Shown piece after piece: positions 50,149-64,000 of a DNA stretch of 64,000 nucleotides; the stretch's first letter is position 1; the number at the start of each line of letters is the position of its first letter. The translations under genes and the position numbers were made by a program. Source of the stretch: Pseudomonas sp. ATCC 13867 (GTDB taxonomy: Bacteria; Pseudomonadota; Gammaproteobacteria; Pseudomonadales; Pseudomonadaceae); contig NC_020829.1 of assembly GCF_000349845.1 (NCBI RefSeq), positions 1,612,001 to 1,676,000 of the forward strand, read 5' to 3'. The notes below the pieces were generated by a model. The model was not told the DNA's origin. It did no database searches and worked only from the letters and a program-made list of their open reading frames with translations.

Positions 50149-50166
50149 CCCCGGTACAATCCGGGG
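50149..50166 (+). promoter_or_regulatory. Palindrome carrying a TACAAT -10 in its loop, before dnaE
   Basis: CCCCGG (50149-50154), TACAAT (50155-50160) and CCGGGG (50161-50166) form a 6-bp GC stem around a near-consensus -10 sequence, about 33 bases before dnaE. No good -35 lies at the usual distance; the downstream TTTGCCGTTTTT could also make it a terminator for the upstream genes. Confidence 0.45.
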
Positions 50167-50198
50167 TTTGCCGTTTTTCGCGTTTGCCAAGGACCACC

Positions 50199-53729
<3,531 letters not shown>

Positions 53730-53843
53730 TGAAGCCGGTGGCCAAAGGCCGCCCGCCCGCCAGTCTCGACCCTTGACGCCCGATACCGTAAGGTAGGGCG
53801 CCTACGGACCAGGCCCAGCCGCCAACAGAACGACGGATAGCCC

Positions 53844-54794
53844 ATGAACCCGAATTTTCTCGATTTCGAACAGCCCATTGCCGACCTGCACGCCAAGATC
53901 GAAGAACTGCGCCTGGTTGGCAACGACAACGCGCTGAACATCACCGACGAAATCTCCCGTCTGCAGGAGAAGAGCAAGGCGCTGACCGAGAACATCTTCG
54001 GCAACCTGACCAGCTGGCAGATCGCCCAGCTCGCGCGCCATCCGCGTCGCCCCTACACCCTGGACTACATCGAGCACATCTTCGGCGAGTTCGAAGAGCT
54101 GCACGGCGACCGTCATTTCGCCGATGATGCGGCCATCGTTGGCGGCGTTGCCCGCCTCGACGAGCAACCGGTGATGATCATCGGTCACCAGAAGGGTCGC
54201 GAAGTCCGCGAGAAGGTGCGCCGCAACTTCGGCATGCCGCGTCCGGAAGGCTACCGCAAGGCCTGCCGCCTGATGGAAATGGCCGAACGCTTCAAGATGC
54301 CGATCCTGACCTTCATCGACACCCCCGGCGCCTACCCGGGCATCGATGCCGAAGAGCGTGGTCAGAGCGAGGCGATTGCCTGGAACCTGCGCGTCATGGC
54401 GCGCCTGAAGACCCCGATCATCGCCACCGTTATCGGCGAGGGCGGTTCCGGCGGCGCGCTGGCCATTGGCGTGTGCGACCAGCTGAACATGCTGCAGTAT
54501 TCCACCTACGCGGTGATCTCCCCGGAAGGCTGCGCCTCGATTCTCTGGCGTACCGCCGAGAAGGCGCCGGAAGCGGCCGAGGCGATGGGCATCACCGCCA
54601 ACCGCCTGAAGGATCTGGGCATTGTCGACAGCATCATCCCCGAGCCGCTGGGCAGCGCTCACCGCGACCCGGCCGCGATGTCCCAGTCGATCCGCAAGGC
54701 CCTGCTCGGCCAGCTGGATGTTCTCAAGCAACTGAGCACCGAAGAGCTGCTGGCGCGCCGCTACGAGCGCCTGATGAGCTACGGCGTCGCCTGA
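53844..54794 (+). CDS. accA: Acetyl-CoA carboxylase carboxyltransferase alpha subunit
   Basis: A 316-residue subunit of acetyl-CoA carboxylase. [32 protein letters not shown], the CoA-binding [16 protein letters not shown] segment and [15 protein letters not shown] are visible. It works with AccD (not in this window) in malonyl-CoA formation. A GATGACGAGG/CCTCGTCATC hairpin (54817-54844) lies between it and tilS, without a T-run. Confidence 0.97.
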   Translation: MNPNFLDFEQPIADLHAKIEELRLVGNDNALNITDEISRLQEKSKALTENIFGNLTSWQIAQLARHPRRPYTLDYIEHIFGEFEELHGDRHFADDAAIVGGVARLDEQPVMIIGHQKGREVREKVRRNFGMPRPEGYRKACRLMEMAERFKMPILTFIDTPGAYPGIDAEERGQSEAIAWNLRVMARLKTPIIATVIGEGGSGGALAIGVCDQLNMLQYSTYAVISPEGCASILWRTAEKAPEAAEAMGITANRLKDLGIVDSIIPEPLGSAHRDPAAMSQSIRKALLGQLDVLKQLSTEELLARRYERLMSYGVA

Positions 54795-54816
54795 CCGACG
54801 TCTTCGGCGCAGCGTG

Positions 54817-54844
54817 GATGACGAGGTATCCTTGCCTCGTCATC
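54817..54844. other. 10-bp hairpin between accA and tilS
   Basis: Perfect inverted repeat GATGACGAGG / CCTCGTCATC with an 8-base loop and no T-run. It may stabilise or process the accA-tilS mRNA. Confidence 0.5.
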
Positions 54845-54863
54845 CGTCCCGTCATACTGCGCC

Positions 54864-56192
54864 ATGTCCCTTGACGTTCTGTCCCTGGAAAACCGACTTC
54901 TAGCGGCCCTCGCTCCCTGGCGTTCCGCACCGGCGTGGCGCGTGGCGCTGTCCGGTGGGCTGGATTCCACCGTCCTTGTGCATCTGCTGGCGCAACTCGC
55001 CCGTCGCGAGAAACTGCCGCCGATTTCCGCCATTCATATCCATCACGGCCTGCAGGCCGTCGCTGACGCCTGGCCGGAGCACTGCCAGCGGTTTTGCGAC
55101 GCCCTCGGCATGCCGTTGCGTGTCGAGCGTGTGCGGGTGGAGGCGGGTGCCAGTCTGGAGCGAGCCGCCCGGAACGCGCGTTATGCCGCATTCGCGGCGA
55201 CGTTGGAGGAGGGCGAGTGCCTGCTGACCGGGCAGCACCGCGACGACCAGGCGGAGACCGTGCTGTTCCGTCTGTTCCGTGGCGCCGGTGTACGTGGCTT
55301 GGCGGGGATGTCCGCCTGTCGTTCGCTGGGGGACGGGATGCTGCTGCGTCCGCTGCTGGGCGTCTCCCGCAACGAACTGGAGCGCTATGCCCGCAGCCAC
55401 GGCCTGAGCTGGGTGGAGGACCCCTCCAATGCCAGTGACGATTACGACCGCAATTTCCTGCGCAACCAGCTGTTGCCGCTCATCGCCCGGCGCTGGCCGG
55501 CGGCGGGCGAAACCATTGCCCGCAGCGCCGAGCATCTGGCGGAAGCCGAGGGCCTGCTGACGGAGTTGGCGCAATCCGATCTGCTCGCGGCGGACCGGCA
55601 GACACATTACCGGAGCATGCCCCTGCCTTCCCTGGCCATCGGCCCGCTGACCTCCCTGAGCGAGTCGCGCCAGCGCAATGCGCTGCGCCACTGGCTCGCT
55701 CCCCTGGCGCGCCTGCCCGACAGTGCGCACTGGGCCGGTTGGCGGGATTTGCGCGACGCGCGGGTGGATGCCGAGCCGGTCTGGCGCCTCGCCGATGGTG
55801 AGCTGCGCCGCGCCAATGGCCGGCTCTGGTGGCTGGCGAACGCCTGGCGGGCCTTCGAGCCACGGACGCAGCCCTGGGTGGACGCCGCTCAATCGCTGCA
55901 CCTGCCTGGCAATGGTTCGTTGCATTTCCAGGGCGAGCCGCCGCGCGGGCCGTTGGAGGTCCGTTACCGGCAGGGCGGGGAGGTCATGGCATTGCCCGGC
56001 CGTGGCCGTCGTGATCTCAAGCGCCTGCTCAACGAGGCCGGTGTTCCGGCGTTTCTCCGGGGCCGCTTGCCGCTGCTCTGGCGAGCCGACGAACTGTTGG
56101 GTGTGGCGTTGCTGCCGGAGTGGCGGGCTGGGGAATGTTCGTCATGGATGCTGTATTGGACGCCTCCGACGAATGACTCGGGTTTGAGCTGA
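54864..56192 (+). CDS. tilS: tRNA(Ile)-lysidine synthase TilS
   Basis: A 442-residue enzyme that converts C34 of tRNA-Ile (CAU) to lysidine. The ATP-binding PP-loop is SGGLDSTVL near residue 31, followed by HHGLQAVADAW and TGQHRDDQAETVL. The C-terminal domain is present (LEVRYRQGGEVMALPGRGRR). Confidence 0.94.
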   Translation: MSLDVLSLENRLLAALAPWRSAPAWRVALSGGLDSTVLVHLLAQLARREKLPPISAIHIHHGLQAVADAWPEHCQRFCDALGMPLRVERVRVEAGASLERAARNARYAAFAATLEEGECLLTGQHRDDQAETVLFRLFRGAGVRGLAGMSACRSLGDGMLLRPLLGVSRNELERYARSHGLSWVEDPSNASDDYDRNFLRNQLLPLIARRWPAAGETIARSAEHLAEAEGLLTELAQSDLLAADRQTHYRSMPLPSLAIGPLTSLSESRQRNALRHWLAPLARLPDSAHWAGWRDLRDARVDAEPVWRLADGELRRANGRLWWLANAWRAFEPRTQPWVDAAQSLHLPGNGSLHFQGEPPRGPLEVRYRQGGEVMALPGRGRRDLKRLLNEAGVPAFLRGRLPLLWRADELLGVALLPEWRAGECSSWMLYWTPPTNDSGLS

Positions 56193-56231
56193 TAGCCGCT
56201 TTCCGGTAGACTACGCTCCCGTCTTATATCG

Positions 56232-56263
56232 CTCCCGTTGATTCCCCTCGGAGTCAGCGGGAG
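56232..56263 (+). other. Stable hairpin in the pyrG leader
   Basis: CTCCCGTTGA (56232-56241) pairs with TCAGCGGGAG (56254-56263), ten pairs with one wobble, in the 169-bp gap before pyrG. No T-run follows. The leader may have a regulatory or processing role, but this is not established. Confidence 0.45.
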
Positions 56264-56346
56264 TTCGCTATTGATCACGACGTTGTCGTGAACCGGGTTT
56301 CGACCCGACCTTCGCTTCCCCGGCGGCCGAGCCGCCTAAACGCTGA

Positions 56347-60235
<3,889 letters not shown>

Positions 60236-60253
60236 TCCGAGTCTGGTACGGTG

Positions 60254-60278
60254 AAGGGGTGGCAGGAGCCACCCCTTT
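60254..60278 (+). terminator. Terminator-like hairpin after eno
   Basis: AAGGGGTGGC (60254-60263) pairs with GCCACCCCTT (60268-60277). The T-tail is short, so it may be partial. Confidence 0.6.
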
Positions 60279-60298
60279 GCGTATAGGGAGCTGATGGT

Positions 60299-60583
60299 TT
60301 GAGGTTACGTAGCCCTTACTGGCTGTTCGTCGTGCTGATCCTGGCGCTCGCTGGCCTGCAGTATCGCCTGTGGATCGGCGATGGCAGCCTGGCGCAGGTA
60401 CGCGACCTGCAGAAGCAGATCGCCGACCAGCAGGGCGAGAACGAGCGCCTGCTCGAACGTAACCGCATCCTCGAGGCGGAAGTCGCCGAGCTCAAGAAAG
60501 GCACCGAGACCGTCGAGGAGCGTGCACGCCACGAACTCGGCATGGTCAAGGACAAGGAAACCCTCTACCAGCTCGCGCAATGA
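60299..60583 (+). CDS. ftsB: Cell division protein FtsB
   Basis: A 94-residue bitopic protein of the FtsQBL divisome complex. A membrane helix (about 6-20, YWLFVVLILALAGL) precedes a leucine-zipper coiled coil (LQKQIADQQGENERLLERN). The start is TTG at 60299 with GGGAG upstream; ATG at 60293 is out of frame. It overlaps ispD by 4 bp. Confidence 0.93.
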   Translation: MRLRSPYWLFVVLILALAGLQYRLWIGDGSLAQVRDLQKQIADQQGENERLLERNRILEAEVAELKKGTETVEERARHELGMVKDKETLYQLAQ

Positions 60584-61278
60584 CCACTCCCGCCTTCTGG
60601 GCCGTGATCCCGGCCGCCGGCATCGGTTCGCGGATGCGCGCCGACCGCCCCAAGCAATACCTCGACCTCGCCGGTCGCAGCATTCTCGAACGCACCCTCG
60701 ACTGCTTCCTCGGCCATCCCCGGCTGAAGGGGCTGGTGGTGTGCCTGGCCGCCGACGATCCCTGGTGGCCGACCTCGCCGAGCGCTTCCAACGAACTGAT
60801 CCAGCGTGCCGACGGCGGCCGCGAGCGCGCCGATTCCGTACTCAATGGCCTGCTGCGCCTGACCGAACTGGGCGCTGGCAGCGACGACTGGGTGCTGGTG
60901 CACGACGCCGCCCGGCCGAACCTGGCTCGCGCGGATCTGGATCGCCTGTTGGGTGAACTGGAATTCGACGCCGTGGGTGGCCTGCTCGGCGTGCCTGCGC
61001 GGGATACCCTCAAGCGCGTGGGTGCCGACGGTCGCGTGGTGGAAACCATCGACCGCAGCGTGGTCTGGCAGGCCTATACCCCGCAGATGTTCCGCCTTGG
61101 CGCGCTGCATCGCGCACTCGCCGATGCGCTGGTGGCCGACGCGGCCATCACCGACGAAGCCTCGGCGATGGAATGGGCGGGCTATGCGCCGCGCATGGTG
61201 GAAGGGCGGGCGGACAATATCAAGGTCACCACTCCGGAAGACCTGCAGCGCCTGCAGCGTAACTTCGCCAAGCGCTAA
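60580..61278 (+). CDS. ispD: 2-C-methyl-D-erythritol 4-phosphate cytidylyltransferase IspD
   Basis: A 232-residue MEP-pathway nucleotidyltransferase. The CTP-binding start is VIPAAGIGSRMRADRPKQY, with VLVHDAARPNL, TLKRVG and the DIKVT-like ADNIKVTTPEDL segment later. It ends the housekeeping block; convergent with the tusA-like gene across a REP doublet. Confidence 0.95.
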   Translation: MTTPAFWAVIPAAGIGSRMRADRPKQYLDLAGRSILERTLDCFLGHPRLKGLVVCLAADDPWWPTSPSASNELIQRADGGRERADSVLNGLLRLTELGAGSDDWVLVHDAARPNLARADLDRLLGELEFDAVGGLLGVPARDTLKRVGADGRVVETIDRSVVWQAYTPQMFRLGALHRALADALVADAAITDEASAMEWAGYAPRMVEGRADNIKVTTPEDLQRLQRNFAKR

Positions 61279-61292
61279 TCCCAATTCTTCTC

Positions 61293-61360
61293 TGTAGGAG
61301 CGAGCTTGCGCGCGAACAGCCCCGCTGCGAACCCGCTCGCGAGCAAGCTCGCTCCTACGA
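61293..61360. repeat. REP doublet between ispD and the TusA-like gene
   Basis: The left arm begins TGTAGGAGCGAGCTTGC (61293), the right arm is GCTCGCGAGC...CGCTCCTACGA (to 61360). It is the same unit as at 24474 and 30173 with small changes, between convergent genes. Confidence 0.88.
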
Positions 61361-61368
61361 AAAAACCG

Positions 61369-61617
61369 TCAGCCCAGCAAGGGCACTTCGATCAGGAAGC
61401 GGAACAGCGCCCCGTGCTGCTCCACCGCCAGGCAATGGTAGCCATGGCGCTGGGTATCTTCCGGAATGCCATGTACCGACTGCGAACAGTCGGTGATCAC
61501 CTCCAGCAGATCGCCCGGCTTCAGCGTCTCCAGGGTTTCCAGGGTGGCGATGGCGTTGTACGGGCAGTGTTCGCCGCGCAGATCAAGCGACAGCGTCGGC
61601 GTCTTGGTGTCGGGCAT
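61369..61617 (-). CDS. TusA-family (YeeD/SirA-like) sulfur carrier
   Basis: An 82-residue TusA-fold protein. The sulfur-carrying cysteine is in LDLRGEHCPYNAI (CPxx motif), followed by LKPGDLLEVITDC. Such small proteins pass persulfide or take part in thiosulfate or selenium use. It overlaps the end of the YeeE-like gene by 35 bp, indicating coupling with the transporter. Confidence 0.85.
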   Translation of the reverse strand: MPDTKTPTLSLDLRGEHCPYNAIATLETLETLKPGDLLEVITDCSQSVHGIPEDTQRHGYHCLAVEQHGALFRFLIEVPLLG

Positions 61618-62809
61618 CGGACGGTTTCCGTTTACGGGTAAAGCGTTGCGCGTTGAGTTGTACCAGCAGCATGCACAGGGCGAGGCCGGCGAAGGTGATC
61701 AGCAGGCCGCCGCCGGGACCGAGCTCCTGCAGCAGGTTGAGTTTGGGATAGGGCAGGGCGAGGCTGGTGCCGAGCTGATCCCAGTACACCGCGACCAAAG
61801 TGCCGCCAATCACGTTGCCGATCCCGACTACCCAGAAGTGCACCTGGCCCTCCATCGAGCGGTACATCCAGCCCGTTTCGCAGCCGCCGGCCAGCACGAT
61901 GCCGATGCCGAACAGCACGCCGCCGATCACGGCGTTCGGGCCCATCCAGAAGATCTTCGGCGGCAGGCCGTTGTGGATCGCCGCGAAGGTGCCGACGCAG
62001 GCGGCGGCCATGCCCAGCAGGATGCCCAGTGCGGCCTGGGTCCGGCCGGTGGTCCAGAGGTCGCGGGCGGCGCTGGTGAAGCAGATCTGCGCGCGCTCGA
62101 TCAGGCCGCCGAACAGCAGGCCGAACAGGCAGGCCATGCCCAGCACCAGGGAAGCCTCGAAGCGCCAGGCAGCGAACAGCGCGGCAATGGCCAGCACGCC
62201 CATGCCCAGGCGCCATTGCAACTTGGCGCGCTGGGCTAGGGCTTCGGCGCTGGGTAGCGCCGCAGCCTTGCCGCCCACTTTCAACGGAATGCGCAGGAAG
62301 GGCAGCAGGCTGATCTTCACGCCGAACCAGGCGCCGATTACCGTGGAAAACATGAAGGCCCAGGCATGCACCGAGAACATCGGGATGCCGGTGAAGAAGG
62401 CGGCGAGGTTGCAGCCCATCGCCAGGCGCGCGCCGAAGCCGGCGATCACGCCGCCGATCAGGCCCTGCAACAGGCGGCGCTTGCTGGTCGGCCAGCGCAG
62501 GCTGACGTTGCCGGCCCAGAGCGCGCAGACCAGTGCGCCGAGGAACATGCCGATGATCATCACGCCATCGATGCGATCCAGCGGCGTGCCCTGCAGGCCG
62601 ATGAGCTTGAAGTAGCTCCATTCCTGGGGCTGCAGGCCGAACCAGGACAGCACGTGGCCGCCCCAGCGGGTGAACTCGCCGGTGACCGCCCAGAATGTGC
62701 CGGTCATGGCGAAGTAGTAGGCCGAAATGATGCCCAGGGCGACCAGGGTCGGTAGAGGCGACCAGAAGCGCAGCAGATAGCGCTCACGGAAGGAGGAAAG
62801 GGCTGACAT
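61583..62809 (-). CDS. YeeE/YedE-family transporter, thiosulfate or selenium type
   Basis: A 408-residue protein with about ten membrane helices. Key cysteines appear in LAMGCNLAAFFTGIP, AQICFTSAARD and LAGGCETGWMYRSMEGQ; the latter two are the YeeE/YedE hallmarks. Relatives import thiosulfate (YeeE/TsuA) or are linked to selenium metabolism (YedE). AAGGACG precedes ATG 62809; the frame extends upstream 16 codons. Confidence 0.85.
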   Translation of the reverse strand: MSALSSFRERYLLRFWSPLPTLVALGIISAYYFAMTGTFWAVTGEFTRWGGHVLSWFGLQPQEWSYFKLIGLQGTPLDRIDGVMIIGMFLGALVCALWAGNVSLRWPTSKRRLLQGLIGGVIAGFGARLAMGCNLAAFFTGIPMFSVHAWAFMFSTVIGAWFGVKISLLPFLRIPLKVGGKAAALPSAEALAQRAKLQWRLGMGVLAIAALFAAWRFEASLVLGMACLFGLLFGGLIERAQICFTSAARDLWTTGRTQAALGILLGMAAACVGTFAAIHNGLPPKIFWMGPNAVIGGVLFGIGIVLAGGCETGWMYRSMEGQVHFWVVGIGNVIGGTLVAVYWDQLGTSLALPYPKLNLLQELGPGGGLLITFAGLALCMLLVQLNAQRFTRKRKPSDARHQDADAVA

Positions 62810-62878
62810 TTGTCGTCCTTGAACCTGTGTTGCGGGAAAGTCCGCCATTCTAGTCAAGCTGGCGGGGTTCCGCTTGCC

Positions 62879-63772
62879 CTATGGCAAGGGCGATGGCTGT
62901 AGGCTCTGCAGGCCTTCCTTCAAATGATCCACCAGTTGCCGAACCTTGGGCGATAGGTGCCGTTGTTGCGGGTAGAGCGCCCAGACGCCGGTATTCGGCG
63001 GCTGGTGGGCCTCCAGCAGGGAGACCAGGCGGCCGCTACGCAGGTGTTCCAGTACGTAGTAGTCCGGCAGTTGGCAGAGGCCGAAACCGCGCAGTGCCGC
63101 ATCGAGCACTGCCTGGCCGCTGTTGCAGCGCCAGTTGCCCTGCACCCGGTGCTGGATTTCGCGGCCATCCTCGAGGAAGCTCCACTGGTCGCTGCTGCCC
63201 ACCAGGCAGTTGTGCTGCGCCAGCTCCGCGAGGCTCTCTGGTGTGCCGTGGCGGGCCAGATAGTCCGGCGTGGCGCAGAGGTACATCACGCGCGGCGCCA
63301 GACGTGTCGCTACCAGCCGTGAATCGGTCAGGCGGCCGAGACGTATCGCCAGGTCGAAGCCTTCGTGGAGCAGGTCGAGCTGACGGTTGGACAGCTCGAT
63401 CTCCACCCGCAGTTGCGGAAACTGCGCCATGAACCCGTTCACCAGCGGCACCACGAAGCGCTCGCCGTAGGCCACGGCGCAGGTCATGCGCAGCAGGCCC
63501 TTGGGTTCGGCGGACAGGTCGCTGACCGCCCGCAACGCCTCCTCGCGAGCGTCCTGCAGGCGCCGGCAATGCTGCAGGAAGGTCTGGCCAGCCTCGCTCA
63601 GCGTGACCTTGCGCGTGTTGCGATACAGCAGGCGAGTCTGCAGACGCTCTTCCAGTCGAGCGACCTGGCGGCTGACATGCGATGACGAAACACCCAGGCG
63701 TTCGGCGGCGGCGGTGAATTGGCCGGTTTCGGCGACGGCGACGAATTCGTCCAGTCCTTCCCAGCGGTGCAT
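62879..63772 (-). CDS. gfnR: LysR-family regulator, divergent from adhC (GfnR-like)
   Basis: A 297-residue LysR protein. The N-terminal HTH is visible in EFVAVAETGQFTAAAERLGVSSSHVSRQVARLEERL (read as parts), followed by a coiled linker and a substrate-binding domain (LRMTCAVAYGERFVVPLV). Divergence from adhC, whose start is at 63989, matches the P. aeruginosa regulator of glutathione-dependent formaldehyde dehydrogenase; the gene name is given on that synteny. Confidence 0.75.
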   Translation of the reverse strand: MHRWEGLDEFVAVAETGQFTAAAERLGVSSSHVSRQVARLEERLQTRLLYRNTRKVTLSEAGQTFLQHCRRLQDAREEALRAVSDLSAEPKGLLRMTCAVAYGERFVVPLVNGFMAQFPQLRVEIELSNRQLDLLHEGFDLAIRLGRLTDSRLVATRLAPRVMYLCATPDYLARHGTPESLAELAQHNCLVGSSDQWSFLEDGREIQHRVQGNWRCNSGQAVLDAALRGFGLCQLPDYYVLEHLRSGRLVSLLEAHQPPNTGVWALYPQQRHLSPKVRQLVDHLKEGLQSLQPSPLP

Positions 63773-63789
63773 CTGGATTATCCCTGTAT

Positions 63790-63813
63790 GGCAATAATGT
63801 TTTGATTATTGCC
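63790..63813. promoter_or_regulatory. LysR-type operator dyad between gfnR and adhC
   Basis: GGCAATAAT (63790-63798) and ATTATTGCC (63805-63813) are perfect 9-bp inverted arms around GTTTTG, fitting the T-N11-A dyad used by LysR proteins. A third half-site-like TGATTATT lies immediately to the right (63814-63821). It is 17 bp upstream of the gfnR start, suited to autorepression and adhC activation. Confidence 0.7.
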
Positions 63814-63988
63814 TGATTATTCCCTGAAACGGGGTTTTCTACACTTCCAAGGCTTTGGGGCGTACTTTTGCCGCGTTGCCCCGAACACTCCCCGACGTGG
63901 CCCCGGCCCGTCCCGGTTTCTCGGCCGCCGCGCCGAACCCGTCCGCCCCAGGCGGGCGTTGTCGTTTCCTTCGTTCAGGAGTTTCCAG

Positions 63989-64000
63989 ATGATCAAGTCC
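63989..64000 (+). CDS. adhC: S-(hydroxymethyl)glutathione dehydrogenase AdhC, start only
   Basis: The last 12 bases encode MIKS after an AGGA site 8-11 bases upstream. Glutathione-dependent formaldehyde dehydrogenases start MIKSRAAV, and the divergent LysR context matches. Only four residues are visible, so the assignment rests mainly on position. Confidence 0.6.

Overview
The window is a high-GC gammaproteobacterial chromosome segment. Gene content, order and protein sequence point to Pseudomonas, probably near the P. aeruginosa group. The right two thirds is the conserved block map / rpsB-tsf-pyrH-frr-uppS-cdsA-dxr-rseP-bamA-skp-lpxD-fabZ-lpxA-lpxB-rnhB-dnaE-accA-tilS-pyrG-kdsA-eno-ftsB-ispD, closed by a LysR regulator divergent from adhC. 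No rRNA, tRNA, CRISPR array, prophage or insertion sequence was seen.

Region 1 (1-6.5 kb) is accessory metabolism. After the end of a LysR gene and a small exported protein, a divergent catabolic locus appears. On the minus strand lie a PotD-like solute-binding protein, an APH/hydroxylysine-kinase-like phosphotransferase and a class III aminotransferase-fold enzyme of the phospholyase type. On the plus strand lie a short-chain dehydrogenase and a GntR/FCD regulator. A perfect 22-bp palindrome sits between the two arms. I read this as an amino-alcohol (hydroxylysine-like or aminopropanol-like) kinase plus phospholyase pathway; it is the best candidate in the window for an undescribed system.

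Region 2 (6.5-18.1 kb) holds a DUF4197 protein, a YbaY-like lipoprotein, a glycosyltransferase with a low-molecular-weight tyrosine phosphatase, plsB, a glycine-zipper protein, a four-gene Gld-like ABC export operon, and a cold-shock gene with a long leader.

Region 3 (18.1-34.2 kb) is rich in lysine/diaminopimelate genes: dapE (coupled to a 59-residue unknown ORF and rlmA), dapD (with an ArsC/YffB-like protein and a LysE exporter) and dapC. Interspersed are ndvB, tcdA, csdA-csdE, an Na+/H+ antiporter and glnD.

Region 4 (34.2-61.3 kb) is the housekeeping block for translation, isoprenoid and phospholipid synthesis, outer-membrane assembly, lipid A, DNA replication, fatty acids, CTP and glycolysis. 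Many junctions overlap by 1-7 bp.

Region 5 (61.3-64 kb) has a YeeE/TusA-like sulfur/selenium pair and the adhC regulator with a LysR-type operator.

REP-like palindromes built on TGTAGGAGCGAGC occur five times, four of them between convergent genes. In two cases the TAG of the repeat is the stop codon of the adjacent gene.
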